Source: Gemmatimonadota bacterium
GTDB taxonomy: Bacteria > Gemmatimonadota > Gemmatimonadetes > Gemmatimonadales > GWC2-71-9
Assembly (NCBI GenBank): GCA_025358055.1
Contig: JANYKV010000099.1
Location: 1 to 39,132 of the forward strand
Length of the DNA: 39,132 bases
Direction of reading: 5' to 3'
The notes below the pieces were generated by a model that was not told the DNA's origin, ran no database searches, and saw only the letters and a program-made list of their open reading frames with translations. The stretch's first letter is position 1. Each line of letters begins with the position of its first letter. Shown piece after piece: positions 7,995 through 16,667 of this stretch. The position numbers and the translations under genes were made by a program.

Positions 7995-9260
7995 CTAGGG
8001 TCTGAGCCCGTCTAGCCCACCGATCGTCTTGTTGGACGGCGGCCGCTCCTTTTGCAACCGCGCGGCGACTCGCTCCGCCTGTTCCAGCACCCGCAGAATG
8101 TTCTCCCCAGCCAGCTTTTTGAGATCGCCCTCGGTCCAACCGCGACGGGCCAACTCCGCGAACAGCGCCGGGAAGGTCGAGACGTCCTCCAGGCCATCGA
8201 CGACCTCGGTGATCCCGTCAAAATCACTGCCGATACCCACGTGATCGACGCCGGCCACTTTCCGCACATGGTCAATATGATCGGCGACGTCCTTGATGGT
8301 GACATGGGGGGCGGGATGAACCTTTCGCCAGGCCTCCACATCCCGGGCCACCGCCATGGAGTCGTTCGGGTTTTTCGTCTTGAGCTCCCGACCGACCCGT
8401 TCGGCTTCCAGCTCGTGGTCTCTCAGTTTTTGCGAAACGAACGAGGTGACGAACGGCACCATCACGACACCGCCATTCTTTGGCAACCGGCCGAGGATCG
8501 AGTCGGGTACATTCCGAGCATGGTTCGTCAGCTCGCGCGCGGCCGAATGCGAGAACATGACCGGCGCTTCCGCGGTGGTGAGCGCGTCGCTCATGACGCC
8601 AGGCGAGACGTGCGAGAGATCTACCAACATGCCAAGCCGGTTCATCTCGCGCACCACTTCCTTGCCGAAGTTGGTGAGCCCACCATGCTTCGGTTTATCG
8701 AGCGCGGCGTCGGCCCAATCGAGCGTGACGTTGTGGGTGAGCGTCATGTAGCGCGCCCCCATTTCGTAATACATGCGGAGCGCGCCCAGCGAGTTCTCGA
8801 TCGCATGCCCGCCTTCCATTCCGAGAAGCGAGCCGATCTTTCCATCGGCAAACGCTTTCCGCACAGCCGCGGCGGTTGGCGTCCAGGCAAGCGCTTCCGG
8901 GTACTTGGCGATGACCCGGCGCGCGATGTCAAACTGTTCGAGCTGGACCCGGGCATACCCTGAGTCCTTGATCTCGCCCGGGATATAGATCGACCAGAAT
9001 TGGGCCCCGAGCATTCCCGCCCGCAGGCGCGCTAAGTCGGTGTGCCCCGGCGTGCGTTTCCGCAAATCGTAGGCTTCGACGTCGCGGGCCATGGTCTTGT
9101 CCTCTCGAATGCGCCATGGCAGGTCGTTGTGGCCGTCAACGAGCGGGGTAGATCGGAGGACTTTTTTGGCGAGTTCCAGGTTTGCGTCCGTGGCCTGGGC
9201 GCCAAGAGAGGAAGGGAACGCCGCTGCGGCCATGGCCATTCCGAGGAGGAGATATCGCAT
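7995..9260 (-). CDS. Exported membrane dipeptidase, peptidase family M19
   Basis: This 421-residue zinc dipeptidase belongs to the renal-dipeptidase family and hydrolyses L-X/D-X dipeptides and related beta-lactam-like amides. A signal peptide is visible (MRYLLLGMAMAAAAFPSSLGAQA). Metal and active-site residues by family pattern are His44 and Asp46 (VDGHNDLPW), bridging Glu149 (GMEGGHAIEN), His217 (VDLSHVSPG), His238 (MFSHSAAREL), and Asp in HVGIGSDFDG. Length and motif order match the family. ATG 9260 begins directly with the signal peptide. The gene is divergent from the serine-hydrolase gene; the 92-base gap between them shows no convincing promoter. It probably acts in the periplasm on peptides, including D-amino-acid dipeptides from peptidoglycan. 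Confidence 0.93.
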   Translation of the reverse strand: MRYLLLGMAMAAAAFPSSLGAQATDANLELAKKVLRSTPLVDGHNDLPWRIREDKTMARDVEAYDLRKRTPGHTDLARLRAGMLGAQFWSIYIPGEIKDSGYARVQLEQFDIARRVIAKYPEALAWTPTAAAVRKAFADGKIGSLLGMEGGHAIENSLGALRMYYEMGARYMTLTHNVTLDWADAALDKPKHGGLTNFGKEVVREMNRLGMLVDLSHVSPGVMSDALTTAEAPVMFSHSAARELTNHARNVPDSILGRLPKNGGVVMVPFVTSFVSQKLRDHELEAERVGRELKTKNPNDSMAVARDVEAWRKVHPAPHVTIKDVADHIDHVRKVAGVDHVGIGSDFDGITEVVDGLEDVSTFPALFAELARRGWTEGDLKKLAGENILRVLEQAERVAARLQKERPPSNKTIGGLDGLRP

Positions 9261-9352
9261 TGCAACCTTGCGGAGAGTAGGTTCGTACGATTGGGTCGGC
9301 GCGTGGTTTCACGCCCTCACCAATCTATCCTCATCATACGGTGGCGGAAACC

Positions 9353-10501
9353 ATGATCGGATCCTTGGCCCTGCTACTCGCCCTCGCCGGCCCAATCATT
9401 CACACCGCGCGGGATTCCGTGGCGTTTGCCCGTCGGACGGACTCCCTCGTCCACGCCTTCATGCGGAAGGGAGGCCTCCCGGGCATAGCGCTCGGCGTCA
9501 TTCGCGAGGGCCGAGTCGTGTATGCCAAGGGATATGGAGTCACTCAGCGCGGTACGGCAACTCCGATTACACCGCGGACGGTGTTTCACATGGCTTCGGT
9601 CACCAAACCGTTCGTCGCGACGGGCATCATGCAGCTCCAGGAGCAGGGCAAGATCGACCTCGATGCCCCCGTGACGAGGTACATCCCATATTTCACGATG
9701 AAGGACCCGCGCTTCCGGGACATGACGATCAAGCAGATGCTCAACCATACGAGCGGCATGCCGGACGTGACCGACTACGCCTGGGACCGGCCCCAGTACG
9801 ACGACGGAGCGCTGGACCGCTGGGTCCGGAGCCTCGCGGATTCCAGCCTCATCTTCGCGCCGGGTGCGCGCTGGCAATACAGCAACATCGCGTTCGAAGT
9901 ACTCGCCGACGTGATCGCAGCGGTATCCGGGGAGACCTTCGAGGACTACATCCAACACCACGTCCTTACGCCGGTGGGGATGCGGCACAGCACACTGTTG
10001 ATGACCGATGTCGACTCCGCCAACCTAGCCACCGGACACGTGGGCGCGTCGCCGGGCACCGTCGCGGTGAGCCCGGTCTATCCCTACAATCGTCGTCATG
10101 CGGCGAGCTCCACCTTGCATTCGAATGTCGACGACATGCTCCGGTGGGCATTGGTGAACCTTCAACGGGGAGAGTTGGACGGCCGACGCATTCTCGCCCC
10201 CGCCTCCTATGGCCTGATGTGGACCCCCACGAGCGACTTCACGCCGCTCTACCGTCGGATGACGAAGGCGCGGAAGATCGCGATGCCGTATTCCAAGGTG
10301 GAGGTGGGGTTGAGCTGGTTCCTTTTCCAGTTCGGACGCCATCGACTGGTGAACCATGACGGCGGCGACACCGGATTTCGCACCGCGCTCTACCTCGACC
10401 CCGACACCCAGGTTGCGGTAGTGGTCCTCGCCAACGCGGAGACCGCCGAGGTCGATCAGATTGCCCTACCGGTGCTCCGGTTGGTTCTGGCCGGCCAGTG
10501 A
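9353..10501 (+). CDS. Exported serine hydrolase, class C beta-lactamase/esterase fold
   Basis: This 382-residue protein has a signal peptide (MIGSLALLLALAGPIIHTA). Ser82-V-T-Lys85 is the SxxK nucleophile motif, Tyr176-S-Asn178 is the YxN motif, and His335-D-Gly is the HxG counterpart of KTG. This HDG form is typical of esterase, D-aminopeptidase or peptidase members rather than true AmpC lactamases, so resistance should not be assumed. ATG 9353 is preferred to GTG 9341 because the signal peptide starts there; neither has a strong Shine-Dalgarno. It is divergent from the M19 dipeptidase, so the two may form a small periplasmic peptide-processing pair. The substrate is unknown. Confidence 0.88.
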   Translation: MIGSLALLLALAGPIIHTARDSVAFARRTDSLVHAFMRKGGLPGIALGVIREGRVVYAKGYGVTQRGTATPITPRTVFHMASVTKPFVATGIMQLQEQGKIDLDAPVTRYIPYFTMKDPRFRDMTIKQMLNHTSGMPDVTDYAWDRPQYDDGALDRWVRSLADSSLIFAPGARWQYSNIAFEVLADVIAAVSGETFEDYIQHHVLTPVGMRHSTLLMTDVDSANLATGHVGASPGTVAVSPVYPYNRRHAASSTLHSNVDDMLRWALVNLQRGELDGRRILAPASYGLMWTPTSDFTPLYRRMTKARKIAMPYSKVEVGLSWFLFQFGRHRLVNHDGGDTGFRTALYLDPDTQVAVVVLANAETAEVDQIALPVLRLVLAGQ

Positions 10502-10532
10502 GCCAGGTCGGCGGGCACGACAGTTGGGTAGA

Positions 10533-10561
10533 TTGACAAATCTGTCCCCTTGGATCAAAAT
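10533..10561 (+). promoter_or_regulatory. Candidate promoter giving a leaderless TetR mRNA
   Basis: TTGACA (10533-10538) is a perfect -35. After 17 bases comes CAAAAT (10556-10561), which matches the -10 at four of six positions. Transcription would then begin about seven bases later, at or near ATG 10568. This fits the lack of a Shine-Dalgarno before that ATG. The evidence is spacing and hexamers only. Confidence 0.35.
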
Positions 10562-10567
10562 GTGACC

Positions 10568-11194
10568 ATGCGGCCAAAAACCAGACCTCTACGCTCCACC
10601 CGGCCGTCGTTCATCGAAGCCGCCCGCCGCCAGCAAATTGTCGAAACCGCCATCGCCACCATTGCCGCCCGCGGACTCGAGGGCGCTTCCCTCGCGGACA
10701 TCGCCCAGGATGCCGGCATCAGCAAAGGGGTCATCTCCTACCACTTTGCGGGGAGAGCAGCCCTGATCCAGGCGATCCTCGATGAAATTCTCGCGCAGTC
10801 CCACACCTACATCATGGACCGGGTGGCACGCCGAAGGCGGGCGGCCGACAAACTGGCAGAATACATCCGGGCCAGCTTCGATTTCATTGGGACCCATCGG
10901 CCCAATTTCGTCACGTGGCTCAACCTCTGGGGTTCGCTCCGGTCGCCGGAGCAGCGAACCCGCTATAACGCGCGCTTGTACGAACCCTGCCGCATGGCCA
11001 TTGCGACGATCCTGAGCGCCGGCCAACGGAACAAGGAATTCAAGCCGTTCCCCGCTCGCGAGCTGTCGGTCGTGATCCAAGGCGCCATCGACGGAATCAT
11101 GCTCCAATGGATTCTCGACCCAGCCGGCATCGACCTTCGGGCCGCCAGCCGGCGGCTTCGGGCGTTGTTCGATTGGCAGACCCGCGCGGCATGA
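10568..11194 (+). CDS. TetR/AcrR-family transcriptional regulator (BetI-like)
   Basis: This regulator has 208 residues from ATG 10568. The N-terminal helix-turn-helix is clear: QQIVETAIATIAARG, then ASLADIAQDAGISKGVISYHF. The all-alpha C-terminal ligand domain resembles the BetI type (RFIGTHRP-like region FDFIGTHRPNFVTWL, then RLRALFDWQT). Upstream TTG 10550 and GTG 10562 are also in frame; ATG 10568 is preferred because it coincides with the predicted transcript start. It overlaps the acyl-CoA ligase start by ATGA, so it heads the operon. The likely role is autoregulation and repression of the following genes, relieved by an acyl or acid ligand; this is inference from position. Confidence 0.9.
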   Translation: MRPKTRPLRSTRPSFIEAARRQQIVETAIATIAARGLEGASLADIAQDAGISKGVISYHFAGRAALIQAILDEILAQSHTYIMDRVARRRRAADKLAEYIRASFDFIGTHRPNFVTWLNLWGSLRSPEQRTRYNARLYEPCRMAIATILSAGQRNKEFKPFPARELSVVIQGAIDGIMLQWILDPAGIDLRAASRRLRALFDWQTRAA

Positions 11195-12789
11195 TCACCC
11201 CACTCGATCCCGATCAGATCCCGAGCGTCGTCCACCTTCTCCGGGTGCGGGCCGAGGAGGCTCCGAATCGGGGGCTCCTCCGCTTCCAAGGGATCGAGGC
11301 GACGTACCTCGAGGTGGAGCAACGCAGCAACCGGATCGCCAACGCGCTGAGGGCGCGTGGAATCACGAAGGGTGACCGCATCGGCATCATGATGCCCAAC
11401 TCGATCGAGTTCCCCTCCGTGTGGCTCGGGATCGTGAAGGCCGGCGCCGTGGTGGTGCCCTTGAACATCTCGTACCAGGAACGCGACCTGACCTACCTCC
11501 TGACCAATTCCGGCGCCCGCTTGGTTTTCGCCGGGGCCGACCAGGCGAGTATCCTCCTCGCGGTGCGACCCGCCTGCCCCGCACTCGAGGCCCTCCTGAC
11601 CCTGGGTACCGGAACACCCGGCGCATCAGGTGTCATCGACCTTCGATCGGAGCTCACGGGTGCCAGCACGGCGTGTCCGATCGACTCGGTTCGCCGATCC
11701 GACCTGGTGACGCTCCAATACACATCCGGGACGACCGGGTTCCCGAAGGGTTGCATGCTGACCCACCAGTATTGGCTCTTTCTCGGCACGTACGCCGCAC
11801 GCGCGAGCGACCTCGGGCCCGACGACATCATTCTGACCACGACGCCATTTTACTACATGGACCCTACGTGGAACCTCGTGATGGCGCTCTTCTGCGGGGC
11901 CAAGCTGGTGATCCTTCCCAAATTCTCCCCGTCCTCGTTCTGGCGCACCGTCCAGGAAGAACGCATCACCTTCTTCTATTGTCTGGGCACCATGCCGGTC
12001 TTTCTGCTCAAGCAGCCGGAGAACCCCGAGCTGGAGCACGGGCACCGCGTGAAGCATGTCATCTGCTCGGGTATCGTCCCCCAGCTCCACGCTGAGTTTG
12101 AGCGGCGGTGGGGTGTCCCATGGCGGGAGGCATATGGAACAACCGAATTTGGCCCCCCGATCAGCGTGTCTCGTGAGGACACCGGATCGGTCGGCAGTGG
12201 ATCCATGGGCGTGGTGCTGAAAGAGTATGAGCTCCGGGTGGTGAACGACCACGGGCACGATGTTCCGGATGGCGAGGTAGGGGAGCTGATCGGCCGGGGC
12301 CCGGGCATGATGACGGGCTATTGGATGATGCCCGAGGCCACTGCGGCCTGGATGCGCGATGGGTGGGCCCACACCGGCGATCTGGTCCGGCGCGATTCGC
12401 GCGGGTACTACTACCTGATCGGACGGCTGAAGGACATGATCCGGCGCGCGGGCGAAAACATCGCCGCGGTCGAGGTTGAAGGCGTGCTGGCCGAGCACCC
12501 TGCCGTCTCGGCGGCGGCGTGCGTCCCGGTGCCCGACGACCTCCGCGGGGAGGAAGTGAAGGCCTTCATCGTCCTCCAACCCGGCCATACGAGGGAGACG
12601 ACTCCTCCGGAATCCATTCTCGCTTTTGCCCGCACGAAACTGGCCGCGTTCAAGCTGCCCCGCTACGTGGAATACGTGGATCGCTTTCCGCTCACGCCCA
12701 GCGAGCGGGTCGAGAAACACAAACTCCTGGCTGAAAAGCCCGATCAAAGGATCGGGGCCTTCGACGCCACCACCAAGACCTGGAACTAG
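11191..12789 (+). CDS. Acyl-CoA ligase (ANL superfamily, CaiC-like)
   Basis: This 532-residue protein would activate a carboxylic acid as acyl-AMP and transfer it to CoA. ANL motifs in order are YTSGTTGFPKG (A3, phosphate loop), YGTTEFG (A5), HTGDLV (A7) and GRLKDMIRRAGENI (A8 hinge). The last motif is unusual. PLTPSERVEKHKL stands where most relatives have P-x-x-x-x-G-K, so the adenylation lysine position reads Arg, with Lys three residues later. Similar endings are, to my knowledge, seen in some crotonobetaine/carnitine-CoA-ligase relatives. ATG 11191 overlaps the TetR stop (ATGA), and the hydratase gene starts 3 bases after this stop. Neighbours point to a medium or branched carboxylic acid, but the substrate cannot be named. 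Confidence 0.88.
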   Translation: MITPLDPDQIPSVVHLLRVRAEEAPNRGLLRFQGIEATYLEVEQRSNRIANALRARGITKGDRIGIMMPNSIEFPSVWLGIVKAGAVVVPLNISYQERDLTYLLTNSGARLVFAGADQASILLAVRPACPALEALLTLGTGTPGASGVIDLRSELTGASTACPIDSVRRSDLVTLQYTSGTTGFPKGCMLTHQYWLFLGTYAARASDLGPDDIILTTTPFYYMDPTWNLVMALFCGAKLVILPKFSPSSFWRTVQEERITFFYCLGTMPVFLLKQPENPELEHGHRVKHVICSGIVPQLHAEFERRWGVPWREAYGTTEFGPPISVSREDTGSVGSGSMGVVLKEYELRVVNDHGHDVPDGEVGELIGRGPGMMTGYWMMPEATAAWMRDGWAHTGDLVRRDSRGYYYLIGRLKDMIRRAGENIAAVEVEGVLAEHPAVSAAACVPVPDDLRGEEVKAFIVLQPGHTRETTPPESILAFARTKLAAFKLPRYVEYVDRFPLTPSERVEKHKLLAEKPDQRIGAFDATTKTWN

Positions 12790-12792
12790 ACC

Positions 12793-13587
12793 ATGGCTGC
12801 CACAGACATCCTTTACGAGAAGCGCGGGGCCATCGCCCTGATCACCCTGAACCGCCCCGAAGTCCTCAACGCATGGCGCCGGGGCATGGTGACGTTGTAC
12901 TTGCAGCACCTGGACACGGCGGCCAAGGATGATGAGGTAAAGGCCGTCATCCTCACCGGAGCCGGCCGCGCGTTTTCCAGTGGGGATGACCTCAAGGAAG
13001 AGCACTCGCGACTCCCCGCCACCAGCACGCTGAAGGAAGCGTATGGAGTATTGGTCGAACTTCAGGAGGCGACCAGGCGCATGGTGGGCCACCCCAAAAT
13101 CATCATTTGCGCGATGAATGGTGTTGCGGTCGGCATGGGGGCGGAACTCGCGCTCGCAAGCGACCTCTGTATCGCCTCCGACCAGGCGAGTCTGATCTTT
13201 ACCGAGGTCCGGCGCGGGCTCCACGTCACCAACGGGGTCCTCTACCACCTCCCCCGGATCGTGGGCTTAACCCGGGCCATGGAGTGGATTCTGACCGGGA
13301 GACCGGTCTCCGCCGCCGAGCTTCATGCGGCTGGGGCGGCGATTCGGGTCGTCCCCGGACCCTCCCTCCTTGCGGCGGCGACGGAGCTCGCGAACACGAT
13401 TGCCGCGAATGCTCCGATTTCCATTCGCTACGGCAAGAAGCTGCTCCGACGAACGTTCGACTGCGACCTCGAAGCAATGCTCCAATACGAAGTGGACGCC
13501 GCCGTCGCCACCTTCTCGAGCGAGGATATGGCCGAAGGCATCCGTGCCTTCGTCGAGAAACGAGATCCGATCTATCACGATCGATAA
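12793..13587 (+). CDS. Enoyl-CoA hydratase/isomerase family protein
   Basis: This 264-residue crotonase-fold enzyme keeps both catalytic glutamates of true hydratases. Glu118 is in GMGAELALASD and Glu138 in SLIFTEVRRG, exactly 20 residues apart as in mitochondrial enoyl-CoA hydratase. The oxyanion-hole segment is AGRAFSSGDDL. Addition of water to a 2-enoyl-CoA is therefore plausible, although crotonase members also do isomerisation or hydrolysis. ATG 12793 lies 3 bases after the ligase stop. Co-transcription with the ligase suggests it acts on that ligase's CoA product. A hydroxyacyl-CoA dehydrogenase and a thiolase are missing nearby. Confidence 0.9.
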   Translation: MAATDILYEKRGAIALITLNRPEVLNAWRRGMVTLYLQHLDTAAKDDEVKAVILTGAGRAFSSGDDLKEEHSRLPATSTLKEAYGVLVELQEATRRMVGHPKIIICAMNGVAVGMGAELALASDLCIASDQASLIFTEVRRGLHVTNGVLYHLPRIVGLTRAMEWILTGRPVSAAELHAAGAAIRVVPGPSLLAAATELANTIAANAPISIRYGKKLLRRTFDCDLEAMLQYEVDAAVATFSSEDMAEGIRAFVEKRDPIYHDR

Positions 13588-13598
13588 GAGGACCACCC

Positions 13599-15419
13599 AT
13601 GCCAACCTTCAGATACGCCGTCCCAATCACGCTGGCCTCGCTGTTTACCAGCGGAACTCTGTCCGCTCAGTCCAGCGTGGTCTTTGGAGCGTGTGAAAGT
13701 CCGTCCATCCCAGCGTATGGAGACGTTGAACGGTACTCCCGCTATCTCCCGATGAGCGACGGGGTCCGGATCGCAGCGGATGTGTTCCTCCCGAAGGCGC
13801 TCCCGGCCGGGACGCGCCTCCCCACGGTGTTGATTTCCACCCGATACTGGCGGGCGGGCGAGGGAACGCCGCCGAGCGCTGAAGAGGCCTTCTGGGTGAG
13901 TCACGGCTACGCCGTGGTCTATATCGACGTGCGCGGCACTGGCGCGTCCTTCGGAACCTGGTTCTATCCCTGGTCGCGCCAGGAGGTCAAGGACATCGGT
14001 GAGGTCGTCGCCTGGATCGTCAAACAACCGTGGTCCAACGGCGCACTGGGAAGCATCGGGACGTCCTACACGGCGAACACGGCGCAGCTGGTCGCGGCAA
14101 GCAACAACCCGGCTGTGAAGGCGGTCATCCCACGATCGATGGATTTCGACATCTGGACGGAGAACATTCAGCCGGGTGGGGTGATCAACGATTTCATCCT
14201 GCATGACTGGGGCGTCATGGTCCATGCCCTGGATATGAACACGGCCGATGCGCCGAACGGCAAGGGCGTGCGCCGAGTGGATGAGGACAAATCCGGCGCG
14301 CTGCTCGCGGCTGCCGTCAAGGAGCATCACGGAAACCCGCAGCTCCAAGAGGTCGCGAAGAACATCATGTTCCGCGATGACACGATCGCGGAATGGAAAG
14401 ACATCGCGGACACCTATGAGACGTTTCGCTATAAGTCGGCCATCGAACGCTCTCAGGTTCCGATCTACGGCATCGGGAGCTGGCTGGATGCCGGCACCGG
14501 CGACGGCGTGATTGAGCGGTATCGCAGTTGGAAGAACTCCCAGCATGTGCTCATCGGGCCGTGGAGCCATGGCGCGGGGTTCATGGCCAGCCCCTACCAG
14601 CCGTCGGGCACACCAGTCGACCCATCCCGTGAGGTCCAGAATCGCGAGACACTGTGCTTCTTTGATCATTACGTGAAGGGGAAGCAGAACGCCACCAGCG
14701 AGCCCAAGATGATCTACTACACCTTGGGCGAAGAGCGATGGAAATCGACCAAGGTCTGGCCGCTACCCGGCATCAAGAAGGAGCGATGGTATCTGTCCGC
14801 CGACCATGGGCTCGGGAGAGCTGTGCCCACGGCGACGACCGGGTCGGACGACTACACCATCGACTTCACCGCGACCACCGGAACCAAAAACCGCTGGTAC
14901 ACCCAACTCGGCGGGCCCGTGGTCTACACCGATCGATCCGAAGAGGACAAGAAGCTACTTACCTACACCAGTGCACCGCTCGACAGCGACATGGAAATCA
15001 CTGGGAATGCGATTGTCAGCCTCACGGTCAAATCCACGGCCACCGACGGCAATTTCTTTCTGTACCTGGAAGATGTCGACGCAAGGGATAAAGTCACCTA
15101 TGTGACGGAGGGAGAGCTCCGTGCCTTGCATCGAAAGGTCTCGGGTGAGCAGCCCCCCTATCCCCTGCTCATTCCGTACCATACATACAGGAGGAAGGAC
15201 GCGGCGCCGCTCCTGCCCGGCAAAGAGGCGACCCTCAACTTCGGCTTGATCTCGACCTCGGTCTTGATCAAAAAGGGTCATCGCCTGCGGGTTGCTCTGG
15301 CGGGCGCGGACAAGGACACCTTCAGGCGATTACCGAGCGAAGGGACACCGACCCTCTCCGTGTCGCGCTCTAAGTTGTCGCCATCCTACATCGAGCTCCC
15401 GCTCGTCGAGCGGAGATAG
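13599..15419 (+). CDS. Exported CocE/NonD family alpha/beta hydrolase (S15-like)
   Basis: The product is 606 residues with a signal peptide (MPTFRYAVPITLASLFTSG, ending at LSAQ). The alpha/beta-hydrolase core shows the nucleophile elbow GTSYTAN with Ser156. The acid probably lies in SWLDAGTGDG and the His in GPWSHGAGF. A C-terminal jelly-roll of the X-Pro dipeptidyl-peptidase C-domain type follows (TSAPLDSDMEITGN to the end). Relatives include cocaine esterase, glutaryl-7-ACA acylase and X-Pro peptidases, so ester or amide cleavage in the periplasm is expected. AGAGG lies before ATG 13599; a longer upstream open frame overlaps the hydratase gene and is rejected. In this operon it could release the acid that the MFS protein imports and the ligase activates. 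Confidence 0.88.
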   Translation: MPTFRYAVPITLASLFTSGTLSAQSSVVFGACESPSIPAYGDVERYSRYLPMSDGVRIAADVFLPKALPAGTRLPTVLISTRYWRAGEGTPPSAEEAFWVSHGYAVVYIDVRGTGASFGTWFYPWSRQEVKDIGEVVAWIVKQPWSNGALGSIGTSYTANTAQLVAASNNPAVKAVIPRSMDFDIWTENIQPGGVINDFILHDWGVMVHALDMNTADAPNGKGVRRVDEDKSGALLAAAVKEHHGNPQLQEVAKNIMFRDDTIAEWKDIADTYETFRYKSAIERSQVPIYGIGSWLDAGTGDGVIERYRSWKNSQHVLIGPWSHGAGFMASPYQPSGTPVDPSREVQNRETLCFFDHYVKGKQNATSEPKMIYYTLGEERWKSTKVWPLPGIKKERWYLSADHGLGRAVPTATTGSDDYTIDFTATTGTKNRWYTQLGGPVVYTDRSEEDKKLLTYTSAPLDSDMEITGNAIVSLTVKSTATDGNFFLYLEDVDARDKVTYVTEGELRALHRKVSGEQPPYPLLIPYHTYRRKDAAPLLPGKEATLNFGLISTSVLIKKGHRLRVALAGADKDTFRRLPSEGTPTLSVSRSKLSPSYIELPLVERR

Positions 15420-15422
15420 CCG

Positions 15423-16640
15423 TTGGCCGCCTCGGCTTCGCCCGCGCTGAGCCCGATCCGGTGGAGAATTCCGCTCGCTTTGCTCGCGACGACCCTGATC
15501 AATTGGTTCGATCGATCGGGGATGTCCTTCGCGCTCACCAAGATCTCCGAGGAGCATCATTGGACGACGGCGGAGATCGGAGCAAACGGCGCGAAGCTAA
15601 TTTCGATCTTCTTCGTCGGGTACGGTCTCTCCAACATGTTCCTGAGCCCGTTCGCGGAGCGGTTCGGACCCCGGCGGAGCATCGCGGTCGCCGTGGTCGC
15701 CTTTTCCATTTGTACTGCCCTGAACGCCCCCCTCGGGGGCACTGTCGCGGCTTTGATTGCCTTGCGCCTGATTCTCGGCATCAGCGAGGGTATCCACTTC
15801 CCGATGTCCAGCGCCATCGTGAGCCGTTGGTTTCCCTTGAGCGAACGCTCCCGCGCCAACGGCATGTGGATCTTTGGCCCGCAAGCGGCCATCATCATCG
15901 GCCCGTTCCTCATGGTGCCGCTGATCACGAAGTTCGGATGGCGCGCCATGTTCCTGGTTCTCGGAGCGACCGGCCTGTTGGTCGCGCTTCCGGTGGTTCT
16001 GCGCTACGTGCGCGACGATGGGCCCTACGCCCCCGCGCCGTCGCAAGCGCCATCCGAGTCCGCCCTCGCCCCTTTTCGCCGCTTCGACTATTGGTTGCTG
16101 CTCGTGACCGGGAGCCTGAGTAACGTGATCGTTTTCGGGCTCCTCACCTGGCTTCCGACCTACCTATCCAACGCCCGCCACGTCGATTTCGCGAGCCTAG
16201 GCACGTGGACGTCAGTCCCCTATTGGGTCGGCGCCCTTGCCATTCCGTTCTGGGCAATGCTCGGCGACCGAAGCAACACGCGAGCGCTGTTTGCCAGCTT
16301 CGGGTGCGGGGTGGCCGGCATCAGCGTCTATTTTGCCGCGCACGCCTCCAGCCTGGGCATTACTCTCGTATTCCTGGCCGGGTCGGTCTTCTTCCAAAAC
16401 GCCTATCAAGTGGCCGAGTTTGCCTTCGTGCAGCGCCTTCTTCCCCCCGAGCGTGTGGGTGCGGCCACCGGACTTTACAACGGTCTGGCGGTGATTGTGG
16501 GTGGCGCCGGCGGGACGTGGCTGGTGGGCAAGGTGGTGGAAGCCACGTCGAACTATGACTCGGGCCTGATGGTGGTCGTCGCGGCGGGCTTGATCAACGC
16601 GGTGGTCCTCTATTGGCTCGCGCGCCGGATCCGATATTGA
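15423..16640 (+). CDS. MFS transporter, anion:cation symporter type
   Basis: This 405-residue protein has about twelve membrane helices in two halves joined by a loop near residues 200-220. Family marks include INWFDRSGMSFAL in helix 1, SPFAERFGPRRS (loop 2-3) and RLILGISEGIHFP in helix 4, which resemble the ACS family of organic-anion importers (glucarate, phthalate, hexuronate). A proton- or sodium-coupled importer of a carboxylate is the likely role. The start is TTG 15423, three bases after the hydrolase stop, with GGAGA just upstream. It closes the TetR-led operon, which supports substrate linkage with the exported hydrolase and the acyl-CoA ligase. The exact ligand is unknown. Confidence 0.9.
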   Translation: MAASASPALSPIRWRIPLALLATTLINWFDRSGMSFALTKISEEHHWTTAEIGANGAKLISIFFVGYGLSNMFLSPFAERFGPRRSIAVAVVAFSICTALNAPLGGTVAALIALRLILGISEGIHFPMSSAIVSRWFPLSERSRANGMWIFGPQAAIIIGPFLMVPLITKFGWRAMFLVLGATGLLVALPVVLRYVRDDGPYAPAPSQAPSESALAPFRRFDYWLLLVTGSLSNVIVFGLLTWLPTYLSNARHVDFASLGTWTSVPYWVGALAIPFWAMLGDRSNTRALFASFGCGVAGISVYFAAHASSLGITLVFLAGSVFFQNAYQVAEFAFVQRLLPPERVGAATGLYNGLAVIVGGAGGTWLVGKVVEATSNYDSGLMVVVAAGLINAVVLYWLARRIRY

Positions 16641-16667
16641 CTCCGGCGCAGTCCCTTGGGCGGCCAC

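Noticed and set aside
9353..10501. Antibiotic-resistance beta-lactamase
   Set aside because: SxxK and YxN are present, but the third motif is HDG rather than KTG, which fits esterase or peptidase relatives; no resistance context is seen.
11626..13248. 540-residue minus-strand open frame across the ligase and hydratase genes
   Set aside because: It spans two real genes in antisense and has no recognisable fold.
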